Source of the DNA: AM-1111 sp046302135
GTDB taxonomy: Bacteria; Bacteroidota; Bacteroidia; B-17B0; Aurantibacillaceae
Length of the DNA: 23,603 nucleotides
Assembly: GCA_046302135.1 (NCBI GenBank)
Contig: JBKCIQ010000190.1
Location: 1 to 23,603, forward strand
Direction of reading: 5' to 3'
Under the pieces are notes generated by a model that saw nothing but the letters and a program-made list of their open reading frames with translations, was not told where the DNA came from and did not search any database. Positions 16,913-23,603 of this stretch are shown in pieces (the first letter of the stretch is position 1; the number at the start of each line of letters is the position of its first letter). The position numbers and the translations under genes are program-made.

Positions 16913-17608
16913 ATGAAAAAAGCCCTGACAATTTTTCTTACAGCAATCATTTATAGTATGAATGCTCAGAGCTACCAAATCCTTGTTACAGAAAGCAGGG
17001 AATCTATTGGTGCAGGCAGTAACAATGCCTTTACAGTTTTAGTTTATGAGGCAGACTATGAGGACGTAGAGAAGGAATGGAAAAAACAAATCAAAGAATT
17101 TAAATCGGAGAAAACGGAATTAAGTAAACATACATTTTTCGCTGACAATGTTGTAATACCTCAAATGGGAACAGGAACTATGGACATGTATACAAACTTT
17201 GCGTACAACAAGGACAATAGATTAACAAAAATGGTAATTGCCTGTGATTTAGGTGTGGGATATTTAAACAGCACAGACCACAGAGAAAAATATGAAATCA
17301 TGAAAAAAATAATCTATGACTTTGCCGTGCGAGTAACAAAAGAGGCAATAACTGAACAACTTAAAACAGTTAATAAGGCGCTAGATAGATTAAACGATAA
17401 GCAAAAAGAATTGGAAGGAGATAAAAAAAACATGGATGATAGAATTGCAAATGACAAAGAAAAAATAAAAAAAGCAGAAGAAGACATACGTAAAAATGAA
17501 GAATCAATATCAAAAAATCTTAAAGAACAAGAAGAACAAAAAAAGCTAATTGAAAATCAAAAAAAAGTAGTTGAAGAGATCAAGAGAAAATTTGATACTG
17601 TGAGATAA
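16913..17608 (+). CDS. Exported protein of unknown function with a long C-terminal coiled coil
   Basis: A 231-residue protein with a signal peptide (1-19, SMNAQ). A compact N-terminal part (about 20-140) contains FTVLVYEADYEDVEKEWKK and MVIACDLGVGYLN. It is followed by a highly charged, Lys/Glu-rich coiled coil (about 145-228). I do not recognise a named domain. The coiled coil would let it oligomerise or form a rod-like periplasmic structure. It is the last gene of the likely DHS/DUF502 operon (8-nt spacing), followed by a 72-nt gap. Nothing in the sequence indicates enzymatic activity. Confidence 0.75.
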   Translation: MKKALTIFLTAIIYSMNAQSYQILVTESRESIGAGSNNAFTVLVYEADYEDVEKEWKKQIKEFKSEKTELSKHTFFADNVVIPQMGTGTMDMYTNFAYNKDNRLTKMVIACDLGVGYLNSTDHREKYEIMKKIIYDFAVRVTKEAITEQLKTVNKALDRLNDKQKELEGDKKNMDDRIANDKEKIKKAEEDIRKNEESISKNLKEQEEQKKLIENQKKVVEEIKRKFDTVR

Positions 17609-17680
17609 AATTAATTATAAATCGAATTTTTTTATGCCCTATTTTCAGTTATCAATATTCAACCAAAAAATTATATCAGC

Positions 17681-17911
17681 ATGATTTTTTTATCAGCTAA
17701 AGAAAATATTTCATTTTATAAGATTATTTTTATATTTTTTATATCATCATTATTATTTCACTTTTCATGTAAAACCTCACCTTCTTTTTCTGACGAAGCC
17801 GCAAAGAGAGAAAGTAACCTCAGACAAATTAATACAGACAAGTTCAATAAATCTTCGCAAAACTCGATAAACAATTCAAAAGCTAGTAACTCAGGACTTA
17901 GACCTAAATAA
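17681..17911 (+). CDS. Small putative lipoprotein, unknown function
   Basis: A 76-residue protein with a hydrophobic segment (about 13-29) ending in LFHFSCKTSPS. Cys30 could be lipidated, although the residues before it fit the lipobox only loosely. The remainder is short, polar and rich in Asn, Ser and Lys, with no recognisable domain, and is probably unstructured. It lies 20 nt before the cleaved-adhesin-type T9SS substrate on the same strand and is probably expressed with it. The open frame, signal-like N-terminus and spacing support a real gene; the short length keeps confidence moderate. Confidence 0.5.
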   Translation: MIFLSAKENISFYKIIFIFFISSLLFHFSCKTSPSFSDEAAKRESNLRQINTDKFNKSSQNSINNSKASNSGLRPK

Positions 17912-17931
17912 CAAATAAATAAATAAACACC

Positions 17932-19647
17932 ATGAAAAAACCCTACCTAAAAATCTCAACCTTGATTTTTTCAGTATTTTTTAGTTTGTGCCAAAATGCC
18001 CAAACAATTAATGAAAGTTTCGACAATTTTGCAACGACGATCTCAAACGGTTGGATTGTAAAAAACAACACTACTCACCCAGGTTCCGCGACTTGGACTC
18101 AAGGAACTAATTTTACTCCATATGGAGGTGCCGGGTATGCGAGATGTAATTATCAAAGTATCACGGGTTCCGGAACTATTAGCAATTGGCTGATATCCCC
18201 TGTTAGAACATTTAATAATGGGGATGTAGTTTTGTTTTACACACGAACAGTAGATCAGCCTAGTTTCGCAGATAACTTACAGCTAAGATTAAGCACAAAT
18301 GATACAAGTACAAATGTTGGCTCAGACAGTGTAAGTGTCGGAGACTTCACTACATTATTACTTGAGGTTAATCCAAGCCTAATTGCTGCATCTTATCCAA
18401 ATTCTTGGACACTTTATGTGGCTACAGTTTCAGGACTTACAGGGCCAACAAATGGTCGTGTTGCTTTAAGATATTATGTTGAGGACGGTGGTCCGCAAGG
18501 CACAAACTCCGAGTACATTGGAGTTGATGAATTTTTCGCTGGTGCGGCTCCACAAACCGATGTTACGGTCTCTAATCCTTTCGCAGAATATACGCTCATT
18601 CCACAAAGTCAGCTAACACCTTTGACTCTATCAGCAAAACTTTCTAATGGTGCTACCCCAATTACAGATGGAAGTATCACCGCGCAAATTTATCAGTCAC
18701 CAAATTTTAATACTCCTATACACTCCGTAACTTCTAACCCAACTCCATTGGCTCCCGGTGCAAATGCTAATATAAATCTTGGCTCATTTAATTTACCAAG
18801 TCAGGGTTTTTATGCTGTGCTTTACACTTCAAGCTGTACGGGAAATATTGCTGCAGCTAATGACTCTATTTTGTATTATGTCACAGTTACAGACAGAGAT
18901 TACTCAAGAGACAACGGTAATGCAGTAACTGCAGACGGAATAGGAGCAGGTCCAACAGGATATATTGGTTCAAAATATGATATAAATACAGCAACAGAGC
19001 TAGATTCTGTTTTCTTTGCATTTTATCCTGATTTATCAAGTGTTGGTGACTCGACACGTATCGCTGTATTTAACGTTTCTGCTTCCGGTGTACCAACAAA
19101 CATTATAGGGCAGTCTGATGCATACGTTATTACAACTGCTGACACAGGAACAATAAATGTAAGAGTTTTAAAAATAAATGCTACGGGTGGAGGACAACTC
19201 ACACTTAATCCCGGAAAATATTTAATTGCAAGTGTTGAATACAATACAATTTTTGGTCAAATTTTCTGTGATGGTATTTTTAATGACAGTACCTTCTATG
19301 CAAGCTGGCCCGGCCAAAACTGGCTTACACTTGAGTCATTGTCATTTAACTTGACCCCTGTTATCAGGCCAATTCTTAAAAATATAACTACTTCCGTTTC
19401 GAGTATGACTCCAGAATTCAACTTTTCTGTATTTCCGAATCCTGCCGCAAATTCAATAAACATAAGCGGAGATAAAGATTTAATAGGAAACATCTATAAA
19501 GTATACAATCAGCAAGGTAAAATTGTAGCAATTGGAAATGTTAACCAGAACAAACAAACCATTGATATAAGTAATCTGTCAAACGGGATGTACTTCCTTG
19601 AAATAGGTAATTCAGTACGCAAACCTTTTACTGTACAAAACAATTAA
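17932..19647 (+). CDS. T9SS type A secreted protein with choice-of-anchor-J/cleaved-adhesin-like domain
   Basis: A 571-residue exported protein. A signal peptide (about 1-24, QNAQ) is followed by a cleaved-adhesin/choice-of-anchor-J-like domain (about 25-205), with INESFDNFATTISNGWIV, GTISNWLISPVRTFNNGD and SEYIGVDEFFAG. A long Thr/Ser/Asn-rich beta-sandwich region without recognised enzymatic motifs follows (about 205-480). The C-terminal 78 residues (494-571, with FSVFPNPAANSINIS and LSNGMYFLEIG) form a type A T9SS sorting domain. Such proteins act in adhesion or binding at the cell surface; the ligand is unknown. A small lipoprotein gene precedes it by 20 nt, and a strong intrinsic terminator follows 25 nt after the stop, so it ends its transcript. 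Confidence 0.87.
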   Translation: MKKPYLKISTLIFSVFFSLCQNAQTINESFDNFATTISNGWIVKNNTTHPGSATWTQGTNFTPYGGAGYARCNYQSITGSGTISNWLISPVRTFNNGDVVLFYTRTVDQPSFADNLQLRLSTNDTSTNVGSDSVSVGDFTTLLLEVNPSLIAASYPNSWTLYVATVSGLTGPTNGRVALRYYVEDGGPQGTNSEYIGVDEFFAGAAPQTDVTVSNPFAEYTLIPQSQLTPLTLSAKLSNGATPITDGSITAQIYQSPNFNTPIHSVTSNPTPLAPGANANINLGSFNLPSQGFYAVLYTSSCTGNIAAANDSILYYVTVTDRDYSRDNGNAVTADGIGAGPTGYIGSKYDINTATELDSVFFAFYPDLSSVGDSTRIAVFNVSASGVPTNIIGQSDAYVITTADTGTINVRVLKINATGGGQLTLNPGKYLIASVEYNTIFGQIFCDGIFNDSTFYASWPGQNWLTLESLSFNLTPVIRPILKNITTSVSSMTPEFNFSVFPNPAANSINISGDKDLIGNIYKVYNQQGKIVAIGNVNQNKQTIDISNLSNGMYFLEIGNSVRKPFTVQNN

Positions 19648-19671
19648 TTCTTAGAATAATTTATTCAATTG

Positions 19672-19713
19672 CCCGGGAGTAAACATCAAATGATGAATGC
19701 TCTCGGGTTTTTT
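19672..19713 (+). terminator. Intrinsic terminator after the cleaved-adhesin-type gene
   Basis: CCCGGGAG (19672-19679) pairs with CTCTCGGG (19700-19707) over eight base pairs including one G-U. Six T residues follow at 19708-19713. The 20-nt loop contains a smaller CATC/GATG hairpin (19684-19695). It lies 25 nt after the plus-strand stop and 49 nt before the convergent UbiA-like gene ends. Confidence 0.85.
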
Positions 19714-19761
19714 GTTGATGAGAATTAGTTTTAAGCATTAATTAAATAAGTAAATTTCAAT

Positions 19762-20619
19762 TCAATAAATACAATGAAAACCAATTATTATCAATCCTTG
19801 AAAAATCATCATTCCATCTAAAATTCCGTAATGGTAAAATTTCATACTTTGAATCCTATTGAAGGTTAAAGCAAGAAATGTCAAGATAAAAGTAAAGATC
19901 ATAGGCAACAACATTTCAATTTTATTCATTTTCATGAAATGTATTGAGCAAATAAAAACAAACAGAAATAAGGATAGCTTAGAAAGATATAAAGACTTTT
20001 TATCACCAATTAATAAGGGTATTGTCTTCAATCCTGCAATTCTATCAACATTTACGTCTCTTATATCGAAAGGAAGAGTTATTGCAAAAACAAAAATAAA
20101 CCTTTCGATAAAAACAAAAATAACCTCATTAAATACAACTTTGTCCTTTATTTGAAGTGCGGCCGGAACAACAGTAATCACTGACCAGATCAATGAAATC
20201 AGAAAAATTTTCAGATAAGGTAAGTTACGCAAACCAATCTGTTTCGCGTTTTTTTTGTTAATAGGAAAAGAATACAAAAGTGTGACAATTCCACTGGAAA
20301 ATATCACAATAATTACACTTGCTTTCGTATAATAGATTACAGGAGTAATGATGACTATTGTAATTAATAAAATTGAAATAAATACAATTAACTTTTCCTT
20401 ACCAGATAATATCTTAGCTGTTTTAATATCATTTTCAGCATATAAAAATTTAAAAATCTTATTTAAGTTATATTCTATCAACACACCTAAAAAAACCAAT
20501 ATCATCCAGGCGTGAAACTGCGGCCGAGCTCCGAGTAGAATTTGCGTTTCTAACAATAAAAAAATAGATGATATTGCAAGATAAAGATTCGTCTTAATTA
20601 AAAAATTAAAAACTTTCAC
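19762..20619 (-). CDS. UbiA-superfamily prenyltransferase-like membrane protein with degenerate first Asp motif
   Basis: A 285-residue polytopic membrane protein with about eight or nine hydrophobic segments. The second Asp-rich motif of the UbiA family is clear: DIRDVNVDRIAGLKTIP, with D185, D188 and D192. At the place of the first motif (usually NDxxD, binding the prenyl diphosphate via Mg) it has EYNLNKIFKF (49-58), without aspartates. Either this subgroup binds its substrate differently or it has lost classic activity. Typical UbiA reactions attach a polyprenyl chain to an aromatic ring or lipid head; the acceptor here is unknown. Translation starts at a GTG (20619): an in-frame TAA lies three codons upstream and the next ATG is far inside. 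AAAGG just before the GTG may serve as ribosome binding site. No partner pathway gene is adjacent. Confidence 0.78.
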   Translation of the reverse strand: MKVFNFLIKTNLYLAISSIFLLLETQILLGARPQFHAWMILVFLGVLIEYNLNKIFKFLYAENDIKTAKILSGKEKLIVFISILLITIVIITPVIYYTKASVIIVIFSSGIVTLLYSFPINKKNAKQIGLRNLPYLKIFLISLIWSVITVVPAALQIKDKVVFNEVIFVFIERFIFVFAITLPFDIRDVNVDRIAGLKTIPLLIGDKKSLYLSKLSLFLFVFICSIHFMKMNKIEMLLPMIFTFILTFLALTFNRIQSMKFYHYGILDGMMIFQGLIIIGFHCIY

Positions 20620-20786
20620 CCTTTACAGATCAAATTAAATTTCTAAAACAATGAAGATATTAATATAATTTCATGATTTAACCCTGCCATGGAAGAAAAA
20701 GTTTTAAAATAAAATAGAAATAAAAAAATTAACTTAATAAAATAGCTTAAATAAATTTTCTGCCTTAGGATAATTAAATGCTCAAA
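20620..20786. other. Intergenic stretch without a detectable gene
   Basis: A very AT-rich 167-nt gap between two minus-strand genes. It should contain the UbiA promoter and the 3' end of the propeller-protein transcript. I see no hairpin with a T-run and no exact TTTG/TAnnTTTG pair. Confidence 0.5.
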
Positions 20787-22514
20787 TTACCTAATTAGTG
20801 TGACATTCCCTGAAAGTGCTTTTGTTTTGTTCCCTATTATAGCTTTTACATGGTATGCGTAAACTCCTACAGGGGCATCTGAGCCATTGAATCTTCCATC
20901 CCAGCCTTTTGTTTTATCATTGGTAGAAAAAATCTTTTGTCCCCAGCGATTAAAAATTTCAAATTCAAATTGAGAAACCTCGCTTGTTCCATAAGTATAG
21001 AATAAATCATTTAATCCATCTCCATTAGGAGTAAAGGCAGTTGGTAACGCTATTTCTCCCTCTATCTCGAAGGGAGCAAGAGGACAGGCCTGAGAAACTT
21101 TTGCAAGAAAAATATCTTTTGATCCGGAGGCTGTAACACTATTTTGATCAAATGCCCCTGTGTTTTCGTAGTAGCCACAAGAATAGAGGTTGCAATTTTC
21201 ATCAACAGCCAATGCATTACCCCTATCTTCATCTGAGGTACCACCAGCCTGAAGAACCCATTTCCATACGCCTGCCGTATCTATGGAAGACGTAAACACT
21301 TGAATACCATTTGTACTTATTATCGGTAAGTTAGCCCCAAATTTAGCAGTATCCTGAAACTGACCTGTTACAAAAATATTACCTGATGAATTTGAAACGA
21401 TTCTATTCCCCCTCTCAGAACCACTATTCGATCCCGCTTTCTTTTCCCAAACCCAACTACCATTACGTTTCATTTTAGCAACAAAAATATCTCGTCCATT
21501 CGGACCACCATTGTTATTTAAGGAATCTCCATCAAATGAAATTCTATCCCTGAATTCTCCTGTAATGTAAATATCACCGTACTTGTCAACTGTTATTGCA
21601 TTGGCTCTATCATCTGACAAACCACCTGCTGTCTTTAACCATTTTTGATTTCCTGCACTGTCAAACTTTGTTACAAAAATATCTATACCGCCGGCACTAA
21701 CTCCCGTAAAACTTCCAAAGTTAGCGGCACTACCCCAAAAGCCACCTGCAATATAAACGTTGGCCGAATCATCAATTGCTATTCGGTTATCTCTTTCCCC
21801 GTCTGTAGCTTTAAATGTTTTAACCCATTTAAACGTTCCGTTTGGCGTTAGCTTGGCAACAAAGCCAAGTGAATCCTCTCCTATTGGCACCGGAATTGAT
21901 AAACTGCCAAAAGTACAACTTGCAGGTTGACCAACATTGTACTCATTAGACATTAACCCCGTCAAATAAATGTTACCGAGCTTATCTGTCACAACATCAA
22001 ATCCATGGTCATCGGATGATCCTCCTGCACCAATCAACCATTGACAATTTCCATTCAAATCAAATTTACCAATGAAAATTTCATCAGAGGATCCGGGATA
22101 GTTTACGTTTATACAACTTCCAAAATCTGTTTGATTCCAACAAGTACCGGTAACAATTACAAAATCATTTACCTTATCGACGCACATTCCTAAAACTCTT
22201 TCATCCCAACCACCCTGTGCAATCTTAACCCATTGCCATGTGCCATTTTTGGAAGCTTTAGCTAAAAAACCCTCCTTACCAAAACCAGTTGCACTCGTTG
22301 GTAAAGATCCAAAATTTGCACCACCAACACTTGTTGTGTTATAATATCCGCAAACGTATAGATCACCATTATTATCGGTGTCCATATCTATTCCTTTATC
22401 AGATTTGATTCCTCCTGCGGATATAGCCCAATCCCAGGATTGAGACTTTACAAACAAGATTGAAAACAAAAAAGTTAAAGAAAAAAATAAATTCCTTATT
22501 GATTCGTACCTCAT
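20787..22514 (-). CDS. Secreted seven-repeat beta-propeller protein with T9SS type B (CHU_C) sorting domain
   Basis: A 575-residue exported protein. Numbered from the ATG at 22514, it has a signal peptide (about 1-25, FVKSQ), then seven SBBP-like repeats. Each carries a Trp-based strand such as WDWAISAGG, WQWVKIAQGG, CQWLIGAGG or QKWLKTAGG, together with strands like GNIYLTG, GDIYITGEF or GNIFVTGQF. Seven repeats suggest a seven-bladed propeller. The last ~90 residues (LPTAFTPNGDGLNDLF, FEIFNRWGQKIF, GWDGRFNG, PVGVYAYHV) are the gliding-motility-associated CHU_C domain, a type B T9SS sorting signal. No catalytic motif is visible, so binding or adhesion is most likely. The frame can be extended to 22601, overlapping the AnmK gene, but only the internal ATG gives a proper signal peptide. 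The gap to AnmK is then 67 nt. Confidence 0.85.
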   Translation of the reverse strand: MRYESIRNLFFSLTFLFSILFVKSQSWDWAISAGGIKSDKGIDMDTDNNGDLYVCGYYNTTSVGGANFGSLPTSATGFGKEGFLAKASKNGTWQWVKIAQGGWDERVLGMCVDKVNDFVIVTGTCWNQTDFGSCINVNYPGSSDEIFIGKFDLNGNCQWLIGAGGSSDDHGFDVVTDKLGNIYLTGLMSNEYNVGQPASCTFGSLSIPVPIGEDSLGFVAKLTPNGTFKWVKTFKATDGERDNRIAIDDSANVYIAGGFWGSAANFGSFTGVSAGGIDIFVTKFDSAGNQKWLKTAGGLSDDRANAITVDKYGDIYITGEFRDRISFDGDSLNNNGGPNGRDIFVAKMKRNGSWVWEKKAGSNSGSERGNRIVSNSSGNIFVTGQFQDTAKFGANLPIISTNGIQVFTSSIDTAGVWKWVLQAGGTSDEDRGNALAVDENCNLYSCGYYENTGAFDQNSVTASGSKDIFLAKVSQACPLAPFEIEGEIALPTAFTPNGDGLNDLFYTYGTSEVSQFEFEIFNRWGQKIFSTNDKTKGWDGRFNGSDAPVGVYAYHVKAIIGNKTKALSGNVTLIR

Positions 22515-22581
22515 ACTATTTGACCAAGTTAAGAATTGAATTGTAAATAATAAAATTATAATCAAAATTCTGTAAAACAGA

Positions 22582-23603
22582 TTACTGATTTTTAATTCCA
22601 AAATATACAGATCCGCTACATGAATCTATTTTGGAGCCCGTTACCGAGTTTAAGACGTTTGTTTCGTTTCGTAATCTTAATGCTCCAAGCAGTGAAAAAA
22701 TTACAGCTTCCTTAAAGTCGATTATTTGTTTTTCAGGTAAAATTATTTCTTCCTTTGTTAGAGATTTTATTCTTTCAATTAAAAACTGATTATGCGCTCC
22801 ACCGCCTGTAACCAAAACCCTTTTCAGCTTATTAGATAAAATAACTTCTGCAATTTTATTTGCAATATGTTCTGTAACGGTCCTTAGTTTATCATTCACA
22901 GAAGCGTTGGCTACTTCAATCTTTCTTAATATATTTTCGCTAACCCACTCTTTTCCTAATGATTTTTTCTCTTTGATTTGAAAATATGGGTTCATATTTA
23001 AATTTTGTAATAAAACCGCCTGAATGTTTCCACTCTTTGCGATTAATCCACCTTCATCCATTTTTTTTTCTATTTTCTCGCACAAATAATTCAAAACCAT
23101 GTTAGCTCCGCATATATCAAACGCAATTCTCTGTCCGTTTCTTTTAAATGAAATATTGGCAATTCCACCAATATTAAGGCAGGCATCATAATCAGCAAAA
23201 AGTATTTCGTCTCCAATAGGAACCAAGGGCGCGCCTTGCCCTCCTAATGCTACATCTAAACTTCTGAAATCACAAATGGTTGTAATCCCGGTTTCAGCAG
23301 ATAGGGTTGCTCCACAACCTATTTGAGTAGTAAAACCATTTTCAGGCTGATGAAAAACGGTGTGACCATGAGAAGCAATGAAATCCGGATTTATTCTAAA
23401 TTCCTTTAGAAAATCATTCACTTTTTCACCACAATATTTTCCGAAGTCATGATGTAGTCGCATCAATTCAAGCCCACTTAAAATCATTGAATCAGCAAGT
23501 CTTTTACCTAACAAATCGTTATATTGAAATGTTTTTGAATTAATAATTTTAAAAAGTACTTTTTCTTTTTCAAAAGTGAATTCAGTTGCAGATATATCAA
23601 GAC
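22582..23603 (-). CDS. anmK: Anhydro-N-acetylmuramic acid kinase, N-terminus cut by window edge
   Basis: The frame stays open to the right edge, giving about 340 residues. It lacks only the first ~15, where the MSGTSLDG motif would be; the visible start reads LDISATEFTFEKEK. Landmarks are ASHGHTVFHQP, DFRSLDVALGGQGAPLVP, ACLNIGGIANISF, FDICGANMVLNYL (with the Asp expected to be catalytic) and VLVTGGGAHNQFLIERI. AnmK converts 1,6-anhydro-MurNAc from peptidoglycan turnover to MurNAc-6-phosphate using ATP, opening the anhydro ring in the cytosol. A TTG at 23514 can look like a start, but the conserved sequence upstream of it shows the gene begins outside the window. The propeller-protein gene follows after 67 nt. 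No murQ or other recycling gene lies nearby. Confidence 0.93.
   Translation of the reverse strand, partial: LDISATEFTFEKEKVLFKIINSKTFQYNDLLGKRLADSMILSGLELMRLHHDFGKYCGEKVNDFLKEFRINPDFIASHGHTVFHQPENGFTTQIGCGATLSAETGITTICDFRSLDVALGGQGAPLVPIGDEILFADYDACLNIGGIANISFKRNGQRIAFDICGANMVLNYLCEKIEKKMDEGGLIAKSGNIQAVLLQNLNMNPYFQIKEKKSLGKEWVSENILRKIEVANASVNDKLRTVTEHIANKIAEVILSNKLKRVLVTGGGAHNQFLIERIKSLTKEEIILPEKQIIDFKEAVIFSLLGALRLRNETNVLNSVTGSKIDSCSGSVYFGIKNQ

Noticed and set aside
22515..22601. Longer start of the propeller protein overlapping the AnmK gene
   Set aside because: It would add a second hydrophobic segment ahead of a proper signal peptide; the internal ATG at 22514 fits a secreted T9SS cargo better.
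1..23603. CRISPR arrays, tRNA/rRNA genes, insertion sequences, phage genes
   Set aside because: No regularly spaced direct repeats, tRNA-like cloverleaf, transposase or integrase frame, or phage structural gene was visible on either strand.

Overview
Nearly all of this window (about position 570 to the right end) is AT-rich DNA from a member of the Bacteroidota, probably Flavobacteriia-like. Four proteins carry type IX secretion system (T9SS) C-terminal sorting domains: three of type A and one of type B (gliding-motility/CHU_C). There is also a TonB-dependent receptor with a carboxypeptidase-regulatory-like N-terminal domain, a PorE-like TPR/PD40/OmpA protein, a DUF4296-type lipoprotein, weak A-rich ribosome binding regions and a TTTG-N19-TAnnTTTG-like promoter. 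No rRNA, tRNA, CRISPR array or insertion sequence was seen.

The first ~400 bases do not fit. They are GC-rich and encode the C-terminal part of a eukaryotic intraflagellar transport protein, IFT52, interrupted by one in-frame TAG. The most economical reading is a chimeric metagenomic contig, joined somewhere between about 385 and 638. Real integration is possible but less likely.

Region by region. (1) 639-6843, minus strand: a tight three-gene operon. It encodes a secreted lamin-tail-domain protein, a TonB-dependent receptor and a secreted phospholipase-D-superfamily protein with an OB-fold-like N-terminus. Diverging from it is a secreted endonuclease/exonuclease/phosphatase-family protein (7036-8070, plus). 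Together they look like a phosphodiester or nucleic-acid scavenging locus. (2) 8085-11300, minus: a PorE-like peptidoglycan-binding protein and a nine-TPR periplasmic protein. (3) 11373-13217, minus: an MsbA-like ABC exporter. It diverges from a PA-domain M28 zinc peptidase (13306-14883, plus), which overlaps a DUF4296-type lipoprotein gene broken by an in-frame TAA. (4) 15322-17608, plus: a likely operon of a deoxyhypusine-synthase-family protein, a DUF502 membrane protein and an exported coiled-coil protein of unknown function. (5) 17681-19647, plus: a small putative lipoprotein and a choice-of-anchor-J/cleaved-adhesin T9SS substrate, ending at a strong intrinsic terminator. (6) 19762-23603, minus: a UbiA-like prenyltransferase, a seven-repeat propeller T9SS type B protein and an anhydro-N-acetylmuramic acid kinase cut by the right edge.

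Apart from the proposed scavenging locus, the genes form an ordinary envelope and secretion neighbourhood rather than a mobile island.
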